This document shows positions 27,237 to 35,995 of a stretch of DNA of 64,000 nucleotides, one piece after another. The DNA comes from an uncultured Treponema sp. (GTDB lineage Bacteria; Spirochaetota; Spirochaetia; Treponematales; Treponemataceae). The notes beneath the pieces are model-generated. The model saw only the letters and a list, made by a program, of their open reading frames with translations, did not search any database and was not told where the DNA came from. The first letter of the stretch is position 1, and each line of letters opens with the position of its first letter. The stretch covers positions 1-64,000 of the forward strand of contig CALINC010000139.1 of assembly GCA_938045195.1 (NCBI GenBank), given 5' to 3'. A program made the translations under genes and the position numbers.

Positions 27237-28187
27237 ATGAATACGGAAGAATTGACTGCCGATTTACCGATTGAATTAACTGCTGCCGATTTTGAATTTG
27301 TAGGCAAAAATAGAAAGACCGTTCAACCGATAAGAGTAAGCATCGGCTTTTGGGAAGACGTATGCCGCCGCTTTAAGAGAAGTAAGCGGGCGCTTTTTTC
27401 TTGTGCTGTTTTGGGGCTTATTATTTTAATTTGTGTTGCAGGACCTTTTATGAATGCTCATTCCATTAACGAAGGCAATTTAAAAGAAAAAAACCTTACG
27501 CCTTCTTTGCATTTTTGGTTCGGAACGGACGAACTCGGCAGAGATTTATTTGTACGTGTTTGTTCGGGAGGAAGAGTTTCTCTTTTTATTGCACTTGCAG
27601 GAGCCTTAATAGATATGACAATCGGGCTGCTTTACGGCGGCATTTCAGCGTATGCAGGCGGAAAGACGGATACGATTATGATGAGAATAATAGAAATTCT
27701 TTCGAGTATTCCGTATTTGATTGTATCGGTTCTTATTTCTCTTATTTTCGGTAAAGGGATTTTTTCAATTATTATTGCAATGACGATTACAGGCTGGTGC
27801 TTTACAGCGCGGTTAGTGCGAGGGCAGGTTTTGCAAATTAAAAATAAAGATTTTGTATTGGCTGCAAAAGCACTTGGAACGAGCCCGTTAAAAATTATCA
27901 TCAAACACTTGCTTCCAAACACTGTAAGCGTTATGATTGTCGCCTTGACTTTTAATATTCCGTCTTTTATTTTCGGTGAAGCGTTTTTGTCATATATCGG
28001 TTTAGGTGTTCAGCCGCCTTATACCAGCTGGGGGGTACTTGCTTCGGAAGCGCAAAAGACAATGCTGTTTTATCCGTATCAATTATTTTTTCCGGGTCTT
28101 TTTATCAGCCTAACTATTTTATCTTTGCAAATTATAGGCGACGCTTTGCGGGATGCAATGGATCCTCATTTAAGGAAGTACAAATAA
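27237..28187 (+). CDS. Oligopeptide/dipeptide ABC transporter permease (OppC/DppC type)
   Basis: A 316-residue inner-membrane permease. An N-terminal extension of about 40 residues precedes the first membrane helix. WFGTDELGRDLFVRV and the EAA-like loop AAKALGTSPLKIIIKHLLPN, which contacts the ATPase, are diagnostic of the OppC side of peptide importers. It is followed after 1 nt by the OppD-type ATPase. The partner OppB is not adjacent; an OppB-type C-terminus lies at 63830-64000 on the other strand. Confidence 0.9.
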   Translation: MNTEELTADLPIELTAADFEFVGKNRKTVQPIRVSIGFWEDVCRRFKRSKRALFSCAVLGLIILICVAGPFMNAHSINEGNLKEKNLTPSLHFWFGTDELGRDLFVRVCSGGRVSLFIALAGALIDMTIGLLYGGISAYAGGKTDTIMMRIIEILSSIPYLIVSVLISLIFGKGIFSIIIAMTITGWCFTARLVRGQVLQIKNKDFVLAAKALGTSPLKIIIKHLLPNTVSVMIVALTFNIPSFIFGEAFLSYIGLGVQPPYTSWGVLASEAQKTMLFYPYQLFFPGLFISLTILSLQIIGDALRDAMDPHLRKYK

Positions 28188-28188
28188 T

Positions 28189-29178
28189 ATGCCTCTGTTA
28201 CGAATTGAAAACCTCGCCGTTACTTTTCAAACCTATGCAGGGACGATTTATGCCGTCAATGGAATTTCTTTTGATGTAAATGAAAATGAAACTCTTGTAA
28301 TAGTCGGAGAATCGGGTTGCGGAAAAAGCGTTACTGCTCATTCAATTGTACGCCTCCTTCCCGGGAAAAAAACACGCATAAGTGAAAAATCTAAAATTAT
28401 TTTTGAAGGAAAAAATCTTTTGGAATTCTCCGAAAAAGAAATGGAAGCAATCCGCGGCAGCGAAATTTCGATGGTGTTTCAAGACCCTTTAAGTTATTTA
28501 AACCCGACAATGACAATCGGCAATCAAGTGATGGAAAGCATTGTAATTCACGAGAATGTAAGCGCAAAAGAAGCCCGCAGACGAGCCATTAAAATTTTAG
28601 AGCTTGCACAAATTTCAAATCCCGAAAAAAGATTAAAACAATATCCGTATGAATTTTCAGGCGGAATGCGGCAGCGGGTTATGATAGCCATTGCATTGGC
28701 ATGTAATCCTAAAATATTAATAGCCGACGAACCGACGACGGCTTTAGATGTAACAATTCAAGCTGAAATTTTAGAGCTTATTCAAAAAATTCAAAAAGAA
28801 ACGAAAACCGCCGTTATTTTAATAACCCATGATTTAGGCATTGCGGCAGAAGTTGCCGATAGAATTCAAGTTATGTATGCCGGAGAAATTATAGAACGCG
28901 GCTATGCCCGTGAGATTTTTAAAAATCATAAACACCCGTACACAAAAGCTCTGCTTGCAGCTGTGCCTTCCGTTGCTCAATTAAAAGAAAAAAAACTGTA
29001 TGCTCCTGACGGAAGCCATCCCGATATGCTAGAAAAACCGAGAGGCTGTTCATTTGCCGAACGCTGTAATAAATGTATGAAAGTTTGTCTTGAACGCAAG
29101 CCTCCCGAAATGTCCGCCGGCAGAGAACATTTTGCACGCTGCTGGCTTTTACATCCGCTTGCCCATAATGAATGTTAA
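28189..29178 (+). CDS. Oligopeptide/dipeptide ABC transporter ATP-binding protein (OppD type)
   Basis: A 329-residue ATPase energising peptide uptake. Walker A is GESGCGKSVT, the Q-loop MVFQDPLSYLNP, signature EFSGGMRQR, Walker B ILIADEPTTALDV and the switch His ILITHDLGIAAE. The C-terminal oligopeptide_ABC region has the cysteine-rich CSFAERCNKCMKVC, which in relatives binds an iron-sulfur cluster. No OppF or substrate-binding gene follows. Confidence 0.92.
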   Translation: MPLLRIENLAVTFQTYAGTIYAVNGISFDVNENETLVIVGESGCGKSVTAHSIVRLLPGKKTRISEKSKIIFEGKNLLEFSEKEMEAIRGSEISMVFQDPLSYLNPTMTIGNQVMESIVIHENVSAKEARRRAIKILELAQISNPEKRLKQYPYEFSGGMRQRVMIAIALACNPKILIADEPTTALDVTIQAEILELIQKIQKETKTAVILITHDLGIAAEVADRIQVMYAGEIIERGYAREIFKNHKHPYTKALLAAVPSVAQLKEKKLYAPDGSHPDMLEKPRGCSFAERCNKCMKVCLERKPPEMSAGREHFARCWLLHPLAHNEC

Positions 29179-29223
29179 CTCATACATCGTTTCAATCTTG
29201 TAATTATTATACTAAACAATCTC

Positions 29224-29252
29224 TTGAATTTTTCCGTTTATTCAATTATACT
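29224..29252 (+). promoter_or_regulatory. Promoter of purL
   Basis: TTGAAT (29224-29229), a 17-bp spacer and TATACT (29247-29252). The start codon at 29282 is preceded by GAGG with a 6-nt spacing. The promoter separates purL from the OppC/OppD genes. Confidence 0.65.
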
Positions 29253-29281
29253 TTTTAAATATTCATTCTTCGAGGTATACT

Positions 29282-32116
29282 ATGAATGTTTACAGATTTT
29301 CCGTAGAACTTAAAAAGAACGATTTTATCGAAATTCCTGAAAATTCGAATTTGAAAGAACAAGCAAAAATTTTGCGGTTCGATACTATCGAAAAGATTGT
29401 AAAAAAGCAACTGTATTTTGTACGCGGAAATCTTTCCGCTTCTGAAAAAAAAGCCCTTGCCGAATTTTTATTTTGCGATGAGCTTTATGAATATTGCGAA
29501 ACTGAAGACTTCCAAAAAAATACGGGCAAAGATGTTCACCATATAGAAACTGCGTTAAAACCGGGCGTAACCGATTCATCTTCACGCGAAGCCTTGCGCG
29601 CTGTTAAAGAACTTGGCATTAACGGTGTTGAAGAAATAACAAGCGGAACTGCTTACGATATAACAGGAAATTTAAGCGAAGCCGATTTACACCGTCTCGC
29701 AAAAAATCTTTTGTGCAATGATGTAATCGAGCAATATAAAATCGGTTTTATCGAACCAGCATGGACTTGCGAAAATAAGCCGAATGCGGCAGTGGAAACT
29801 TTTGACATTGCCTCGATGAACGATGATGAACTTTTGAATTTATCGAAAGAAAGACGTTCTGCTCTGGACTTAAAAGAAATGCAGGAAATCCGCAGATATT
29901 ACAAAGAGGCAAAAAAACTTTGTACCGACGCAGAATTTGAAACAATTGCACAAACTTGGAGCGAGCACTGCGTGCATAAAACATTTAAAGCCAAAATTGA
30001 TATTGACAAAAATTCTTTAAATGAAGAACAAAAGAAAGCGTATCCCGATTTTTGTGTGAACAGCGTAATTAAAACCTATATCAAAAAAGCTACCGACGAA
30101 ATAAATGCTCCTTGGGTTTTATCGGCATTTGTAGACAATGCGGGTATAATTGAATTTGATGAGAAGTATGAAATTTCGTTTAAGGCTGAAACACATAATC
30201 ACCCGTCTGCTATCGAACCTTTCGGCGGTGCAAATACGGGTGTCGGCGGCGTTATCCGCGATGTTATGGGGGTTTCCGCACGGCCTTTCGCCGTAACGGA
30301 TGTTTTATGTTTTGGTTTGCCCGATACGCTGCCCGAAAAAGTTCCTGAGGGAACGCTGCATCCTAAGCGGATAATTTCAGGCGTTATTGAGGGTGTAAAA
30401 GATTACGGAAATAAAATGGGCATTCCGACAGTAAACGGCGGTGTCCATTATCACGAAGCATACGGTTCAAATCCGCTAGTGTATTGCGGTTGTGCAGGAA
30501 TTGCGCCGCGCGGAACTCACCGCACAAAAGCGGCAAAAGGAGACCGCATTATTTCTCTAGGCGGAAAAACAGGACGCGACGGTTTACGGGGGGCAACATT
30601 TTCTTCTATGGTGATGGATGCAAGTACGGGCGATGTTGCCGGCTCTTCAGTGCAAATAGGAGAGCCGATTATTCAAAAAAAAGTTGCCGAAGTGCTTTTA
30701 ACCGCACGCGATAAAGGAATCTATTCTGCAATTACCGACTGCGGTGCCGGCGGCTATTCTTCAGCTGTGGGCGAAATGGCTTCGGTATTAGGCTGCGATG
30801 TAGAATTATCCCGCGTTCCCGTAAAATATGCCGGTCTTACGCCTTGGGAAATCTGGCTTTCGGAAGCACAGGAGCGCATGGTAATTGCAGTTCCGGAAGA
30901 AAAACTCGATAGCTTAAAAAAGCTTTGTATTGAGAATGATGTGGAACTCACCGATTTGGGATATTTTACCGGCGACGGTATTTTAACGGTTCGTTTTAAC
31001 GGAAAAAAAATAATTGATATTGACTGCGGTTTTTTACATTCAGGGCCGCCTCAACGCCGGTTAAAAGCTGCTGCACCTCAAGCCGATAACGGCAGTGCTT
31101 ACCGCATAACATATCCTGAATATAAAAAGCCCGATTTTAAAACGGCATTACAGGCGATATTACGGCATCACGCAGTTGCGTCAAAAGAAGATATTGTACG
31201 GCTTTATGACCATGAAGTTCAGGGCGGAACAATCTTGCGTCCGTATAGCGGAAATTGCGGAAACATTCCCCAAGATGCCGCTGTTGTAAAACCGATGGAA
31301 ACGGAGGGGAAAAAAGCCGCCGCAATTTCCAACGGCTTTAATCCGAGACAAGGTTCGGCAGACCCGTACCGTGCGGCAGCTTCCGTAATTGACGAAGCCG
31401 TCAGAAATGCCGTTGCAGCAGGAGCCGACCCTGCACGTACGGCAATTCTCGATAACTTTTGTTTAGGCGACCCGAACCGTCCCGAAACAATGTGGGCGTT
31501 AATCGAAATGTGCCGCTCCTGTTATGAAACGGCAACTGCATTCGGCACTCCTTTTATTTCAGGTAAAGATTCATTTAATAATGAATATCTTACTTCGGAC
31601 GGCAAGCGGGTTTCAATTCCGCCGTCGCTTTTAATTTCTGCAATAGGGATAGTTCCTGATATTGCAAAAGTTCCCGGCACGGAATTCAAGGCTAAGGGTT
31701 CAAGCATTTATCTCGCAGGGATGCCGGAATTCGGTTTCGGCGGTTCGGTCTTTGCCGAGCTTTTCGGTTTGCCCGATGATATGCCGAAAGCTCAAGCCGC
31801 TCAAGTTCCGCCTTTTAAAAAGGAGTCGGTTATCCTTTACAAAAAACTTCACCATGCCATTTCGGCAGGATCGGTTTCGGCTTGCCACGATGTAAGCGAA
31901 GGGGGGCTTGCCGTTACTTTACATGAAATGAGCCTTGATGGAATTACAGCTTCATTAAAAAAAGGATTAAATACCATGCTCAATGTTACCGAAACAGCTC
32001 TTTTCTTCGGCGAAACTACAGGCTGTCTGGTCGTAGAAATTCCGCAAGAAAAAAAAGCCGAATTTGAAAAAGTTATGGCGGGTTCTGCAATTTACGAAAT
32101 CGGCATAACGGAATAA
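29282..32116 (+). CDS. purL: Phosphoribosylformylglycinamidine synthase lacking the glutaminase domain
   Basis: A 944-residue purine-synthesis enzyme converting FGAR to FGAM. The N-terminal ~170 residues match the PurS-like and linker region of long PurL proteins. The catalytic part has TWSEHCVHKTFKA, ETHNHPSAIEPFGGANTGVG and ACHDVSEGGLAVTL. It ends soon after the second AIRS-like domain (at YEIGITE), so the ~300-residue glutamine amidotransferase domain of the ~1,250-1,300-residue form is missing. No purQ follows. Either a separate PurQ exists elsewhere or ammonia is used directly. A hairpin at 32121-32159 follows the stop. Confidence 0.9.
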   Translation: MNVYRFSVELKKNDFIEIPENSNLKEQAKILRFDTIEKIVKKQLYFVRGNLSASEKKALAEFLFCDELYEYCETEDFQKNTGKDVHHIETALKPGVTDSSSREALRAVKELGINGVEEITSGTAYDITGNLSEADLHRLAKNLLCNDVIEQYKIGFIEPAWTCENKPNAAVETFDIASMNDDELLNLSKERRSALDLKEMQEIRRYYKEAKKLCTDAEFETIAQTWSEHCVHKTFKAKIDIDKNSLNEEQKKAYPDFCVNSVIKTYIKKATDEINAPWVLSAFVDNAGIIEFDEKYEISFKAETHNHPSAIEPFGGANTGVGGVIRDVMGVSARPFAVTDVLCFGLPDTLPEKVPEGTLHPKRIISGVIEGVKDYGNKMGIPTVNGGVHYHEAYGSNPLVYCGCAGIAPRGTHRTKAAKGDRIISLGGKTGRDGLRGATFSSMVMDASTGDVAGSSVQIGEPIIQKKVAEVLLTARDKGIYSAITDCGAGGYSSAVGEMASVLGCDVELSRVPVKYAGLTPWEIWLSEAQERMVIAVPEEKLDSLKKLCIENDVELTDLGYFTGDGILTVRFNGKKIIDIDCGFLHSGPPQRRLKAAAPQADNGSAYRITYPEYKKPDFKTALQAILRHHAVASKEDIVRLYDHEVQGGTILRPYSGNCGNIPQDAAVVKPMETEGKKAAAISNGFNPRQGSADPYRAAASVIDEAVRNAVAAGADPARTAILDNFCLGDPNRPETMWALIEMCRSCYETATAFGTPFISGKDSFNNEYLTSDGKRVSIPPSLLISAIGIVPDIAKVPGTEFKAKGSSIYLAGMPEFGFGGSVFAELFGLPDDMPKAQAAQVPPFKKESVILYKKLHHAISAGSVSACHDVSEGGLAVTLHEMSLDGITASLKKGLNTMLNVTETALFFGETTGCLVVEIPQEKKAEFEKVMAGSAIYEIGITE

Positions 32117-32120
32117 TGGT

Positions 32121-32159
32121 ATAACCTGCTGTGTTGCGATAAATCAAACGGCAGGTTAT
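32121..32159 (+). terminator. Probable terminator after purL
   Basis: A perfect 9-bp inverted repeat (ATAACCTGC/GCAGGTTAT) with a 21-nt loop, followed by TTTTA. It starts 5 nt after the purL stop codon. Confidence 0.55.
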
Positions 32160-32222
32160 TTTACCGGCTTTAAATTATACTAGGGCATCTTGTGAAAAAA
32201 CTAGGTTATATTTTTAATCTTG

Positions 32223-32285
32223 ATTCGTGCGGAGGGTTTAATACCCGCCGTTCTTCGGCTACGCTCTGCGTCGGGGTTGTTGATT
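32223..32285 (+). repeat. Dispersed repeat element, copy A
   Basis: A ~63-bp element with the pattern ATTCGTGCGGAG, GGGTTTAATACCC, a short variable hairpin (here GCCG/CGGC), TACGCTCTGCGTCGGGG and TTGTTGATT. Other copies are at 48714-48866 and 61108-61173. Its end overlaps the stop codon of the M16C peptidase gene. Confidence 0.75.
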
Positions 32286-35283
32286 AAATTTTCGCCGTCA
32301 TAATCTGATTAGGCAAAATATCTTTTACGTTTGCTCGAAGTGAAATTGCAGCATCGGATGCAAGTATAACGGACGAAAGATTATCCTTATTCTGCAGCAA
32401 TTTTTTTGCACACGAACGTAAATCTTCAGCAGAAATTTCAAACATATATTGAATTGATTTCTTTTTCATTTTATATGAAATCCCTGAAAGAATATCTTTA
32501 AATGCGGAAAAACCTTTACCCGCAGGAGTTAAAGGCGTAACTATTTTTCCGTAACGCCCCGTAATTAAACGTTCAATTTCTTTTTCGCTAAAATTTTCTT
32601 TGAGCGTTTGTTCAATCGAATTTAAAAATTCTCTTAACGAATTTACAGGATTCGGGTCGCGGTATGAGACAAAACTCAAATAACCTTCGCTCTTCATCGG
32701 CACCGTAAAGGCTCCGTATGCTCCGCCTATACTGCGAATTTTTTCCCACAATGGTACATTTGAAAGCCATCTGCCTAAAATGTCTTCTGCCGCTTGTTGC
32801 TTTGTACCGAAAGAAGCCGCTTTAAATGTTGCAACTGCAAAGCCGACTTGCAACGAAGCGGGAATAAGTTCCAATCTGTTTTTCTCGCCCTCTGCAAATT
32901 TAAAATTATTTTCAAAAACGGAAGTCTTTTTTTGTATCGGTGCAGAAAATCCGTGCAAATTTTTTTGTAATGCTTTTGTTAATTCGGCAATATTATTTTT
33001 TGTGCCTGTAATTTCTATAAGCATACCCGACGATAAAACTTGCTTATAAAGTGAAGAAAGTTTTTCAATTAAGGAATTCATATTTTTTTCATTCTTAATT
33101 TCGGAAGAAAGTGTCCGTAAAAAATTAAGTTGTGAAATACCCGAAATAATTTCGAGCTTTGCATTTTTTGGCGAAAGCGGTGCATTTGCCCGCAGCATTG
33201 CAAGAGAATTTCCTTCAAGAGCCGGTAAATTTTCAAAATCATTTTTACACTGAATTACCAAATCGGTCAGCCGTTTTTTATCATCGAAAGAAACTGAGCT
33301 TAATAAATTAAAAATAAAATCAACGGCTTTCGGAATTAATTCTCCAAGTATTTTACCTGAAAGAATTAACCAATCTCTTCCGCAGATTTGTTCAATAGTT
33401 AATGCGCCGGTAGTTTGTAAAATTGGAATTTCAGGATTTTGCGGCATTGTAACTATGCTTGCCGAAGCACCGACCCCGCCGAATAAACTTGCGAGTTCGG
33501 AAGACACTTCGCTCCATGAAAGTTTATCGGTACCCATGCCGGTAATGCACGCAGCCAAAAGGATGAGGTAATTGTATTCGTCTTTTGAAAAATTATCAAT
33601 CGGAAATGCAAATTGAAAATATCCTATTTCGTTTGTAGGTTGTTCATGCAAAACTATGGGGATGCCGTTGATAAAAATTAATTCTTCGGGAATCGGCTCC
33701 GGAATAGGAGGCAAATCCTTTATTGCCAAATTGGGAATAAGTGCAAGTTTTTCGGGGCTGTCGGGAGTTTGTTTAAACATATTCGCTGCTTCCTGTTCTT
33801 TCAGCATTGCCTCCCGTATTTCGGATGTTAATGTTTTCTCAAAAGACTCGGCACGCTTGCGCAAACTTTCATCCAAATCATTACAAAATTCGGAATCGGG
33901 ATAAATTTCGGTAAGAGCATGATGCGTATTATCAATCAAATATTTTTGAATTAAGTTTTCAACATAACGGTCTTTGCAGGCTATTTCTTTTTTTAATTTT
34001 TCAAAAGCGGGAACATACTGAAGCGTTTTTTCGGGATTTCTTCCATACGACCAGCCTGTCATTGCCCGTTCCATAAGAGAAATTCCAAAAGGTCCGTAAT
34101 TTCTTTTTATTTCTCTTATACTAAATTCTATCGAATGAAGAGCTGTTTCAATTTCTTTTTTAGGTATTCCGGCTTCAACTAAATTTTTTAGAGCGTCAAA
34201 AACGATAGATTTAAATTTATTTTTTCTGCTTTTTTTTACACCTTTTACTCCGAATGTTAAGATAATATTCCGTATGTTGCGGCTTACTCCGTTATATGGA
34301 TACAGGTCTTCTGCAAAATCGGAAGATAAGAAAATTTTGTTCAAATAAGCACCGTTATGTCCGATTAAAATTTCGCCGATTAAATAAGCCTCCATTAGTT
34401 TTTCCGTCTCAAAAGATTCCGGTAAGAGCCAATTCAGCATAACTGAATTTTTTAGTCCGCTGTCAGTTTCACTTACAGGAGCCGGTACTAAAAAATCAAG
34501 CGGTTTTTTATAAGGCATTATGGGCGGCGGAAAATCCGGTTTATCGGCAGCCTCAAATTTGCAAAGAAATTTTTCTTCCAAAAATTTCATTTGTTTTTCG
34601 GTAGGGATATTTCCCATTAAAAAGATTCTGCAATTTACGGGATGATAATATTTTTTGTGAAAGTCTTTATATTGCTCATACGTTAGATTTGGAATTTCTA
34701 GCGGGCTGCCCCCTGAATCGTTTGCATAAATACTGCCTTGGCAAACCGAAGCTTGCGCCCATTCATATATCACGCTGTCAAAGTCGGAATAATTTGCACG
34801 CATTTCATTTAATACAACACCTTGTACACTCACCTTTCCGTCTTCGTTTATTTCAAAGCGGTGCCCTTCTTGTTTAAAAGCCCACTCCGCAAGGTTCGGA
34901 AAAAAGACAGCATCTCCGTAGACGGACATTAAATTAAAATAGTCGGCTTCAACAATGGAGCTGGCAGGATAAACCGTTTTGTCGGGATAAGTTATTGCAT
35001 TTAAAAAAGTGTTTACGCTTTGTTTTGCTAAAACCATAAAGGGGTCTTTTAAAGGATAATTTTTTGAACCGCATAGAACAGTGTGTTCTATAATGTGCGC
35101 CGTTCCGGTAGAATCCTGTGGTGTCGTAATAAAATTATACGAGAATAAATTTTCATTATCATCATTTAAAATGTGATAAAGTTCCAAACCTGTTTTTTTG
35201 TGACGGGCATAAATTCCTACTGCATTAAATTCGGGCAGAGAATTTTTACTTATAATTTCAAAACCATGAATTAAGCCGCTCAT
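32284..35283 (-). CDS. M16C metallopeptidase (presequence-protease/falcilysin-like)
   Basis: A 999-residue zinc peptidase of the pitrilysin clan, PreP/Cym1 branch, which degrades unstructured peptides within a closed chamber. The inverted zinc motif HxxEH is HIIEH in TAHIIEHTVLCGSKNYP (about 67-71), and the third ligand region is VQGVVLNEMRANYSD. Four M16 domains and a helical hinge (M16C_associated) fill the rest, matching the usual ~970-1,000 residues. There is no signal peptide, so a cytoplasmic location is expected. AAGGA precedes the ATG. A TTGAAA, 17-bp, TAAAGT promoter is likely upstream. Confidence 0.93.
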   Translation of the reverse strand: MSGLIHGFEIISKNSLPEFNAVGIYARHKKTGLELYHILNDDNENLFSYNFITTPQDSTGTAHIIEHTVLCGSKNYPLKDPFMVLAKQSVNTFLNAITYPDKTVYPASSIVEADYFNLMSVYGDAVFFPNLAEWAFKQEGHRFEINEDGKVSVQGVVLNEMRANYSDFDSVIYEWAQASVCQGSIYANDSGGSPLEIPNLTYEQYKDFHKKYYHPVNCRIFLMGNIPTEKQMKFLEEKFLCKFEAADKPDFPPPIMPYKKPLDFLVPAPVSETDSGLKNSVMLNWLLPESFETEKLMEAYLIGEILIGHNGAYLNKIFLSSDFAEDLYPYNGVSRNIRNIILTFGVKGVKKSRKNKFKSIVFDALKNLVEAGIPKKEIETALHSIEFSIREIKRNYGPFGISLMERAMTGWSYGRNPEKTLQYVPAFEKLKKEIACKDRYVENLIQKYLIDNTHHALTEIYPDSEFCNDLDESLRKRAESFEKTLTSEIREAMLKEQEAANMFKQTPDSPEKLALIPNLAIKDLPPIPEPIPEELIFINGIPIVLHEQPTNEIGYFQFAFPIDNFSKDEYNYLILLAACITGMGTDKLSWSEVSSELASLFGGVGASASIVTMPQNPEIPILQTTGALTIEQICGRDWLILSGKILGELIPKAVDFIFNLLSSVSFDDKKRLTDLVIQCKNDFENLPALEGNSLAMLRANAPLSPKNAKLEIISGISQLNFLRTLSSEIKNEKNMNSLIEKLSSLYKQVLSSGMLIEITGTKNNIAELTKALQKNLHGFSAPIQKKTSVFENNFKFAEGEKNRLELIPASLQVGFAVATFKAASFGTKQQAAEDILGRWLSNVPLWEKIRSIGGAYGAFTVPMKSEGYLSFVSYRDPNPVNSLREFLNSIEQTLKENFSEKEIERLITGRYGKIVTPLTPAGKGFSAFKDILSGISYKMKKKSIQYMFEISAEDLRSCAKKLLQNKDNLSSVILASDAAISLRANVKDILPNQIMTAKI

Positions 35284-35995
35284 AATAATTCCTTATACTT
35301 TTTGTTTCGGATTTAAGATGAGTACTTTAGCGTAATAACACAAAAATTTCAAGGGTGATATTTTTGATTGAGACGACGCAAGAGACAGGTTATACGGTAA
35401 TTATCAAATGTAGACCATCTTAAAAAATACGTGCCGGATTTTTTAAGATGCCTCAATCTGCAAAACCCGATAAAAAAAGCGATAAGATAGCGGCTTTTAA
35501 AGCGGACAAACCTGAAATTTGAACAATATGGCCAAAACACCGGTATTCGGAAAGTAAAAACCTTTATGCCGATTGTCTGTAAAGAGGCAGCTTATGCGCA
35601 ATAGGTTTAACGCTGCCTTAGTTCTGGTTCTTTTAAAAACAGAGCGAAAAAAATCATTACCGTACATTCAAACCTGATGGATAGCTAAAGTGGAGAGAAT
35701 ATGAAGTTTTCGTTTGGAGCGGAACATATAAAAATTCTATCATAATTGTCATTTATGTAAATATGCACAACGGAGGCAAAGATGTTAATAGTCTGTATAC
35801 AATAGTTCTTTTGAGGCAGGCGGTTTCAAAAATATTACACAGACAAACGGCAGAAGGGGCTACGCCTTCCCGACTGGGAGCGGAGCGGCGATACAATTTT
35901 CGTTTCATATAGACATTTTTCATAAAATATGCTATTTTTAATATGAACTTATTTTTTTGCAGTGTAAATATTACATACCAATAGTTAGTTATTTT
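35284..35995. other. Noncoding gap before the giant paralogue pair
   Basis: No convincing gene in about 710 bp. It contains a perfect 13-bp inverted repeat with a 9-nt loop (35417-35429/35439-35451) and a purine-rich GTGGAGAG ahead of a 14-codon reading frame at 35701 whose reality is doubtful. A GGGGCTACGCC block at 35859-35869 also occurs, inverted, at 2051-2061. The promoter for the giant genes is probably within the last 100 bp but is not clear. Confidence 0.4.
35417..35451. repeat. Perfect 13-bp inverted repeat
   Basis: CATCTTAAAAAAT and its complement are separated by ACGTGCCGG. It is too far from a gene end to be an obvious terminator and may be the relic of a small mobile element. 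Confidence 0.5.

Noticed and set aside
35349..35540. 63-codon minus-strand frame
   Set aside because: It runs through the 13-bp inverted repeat and has no ribosome-binding site or recognisable similarity.
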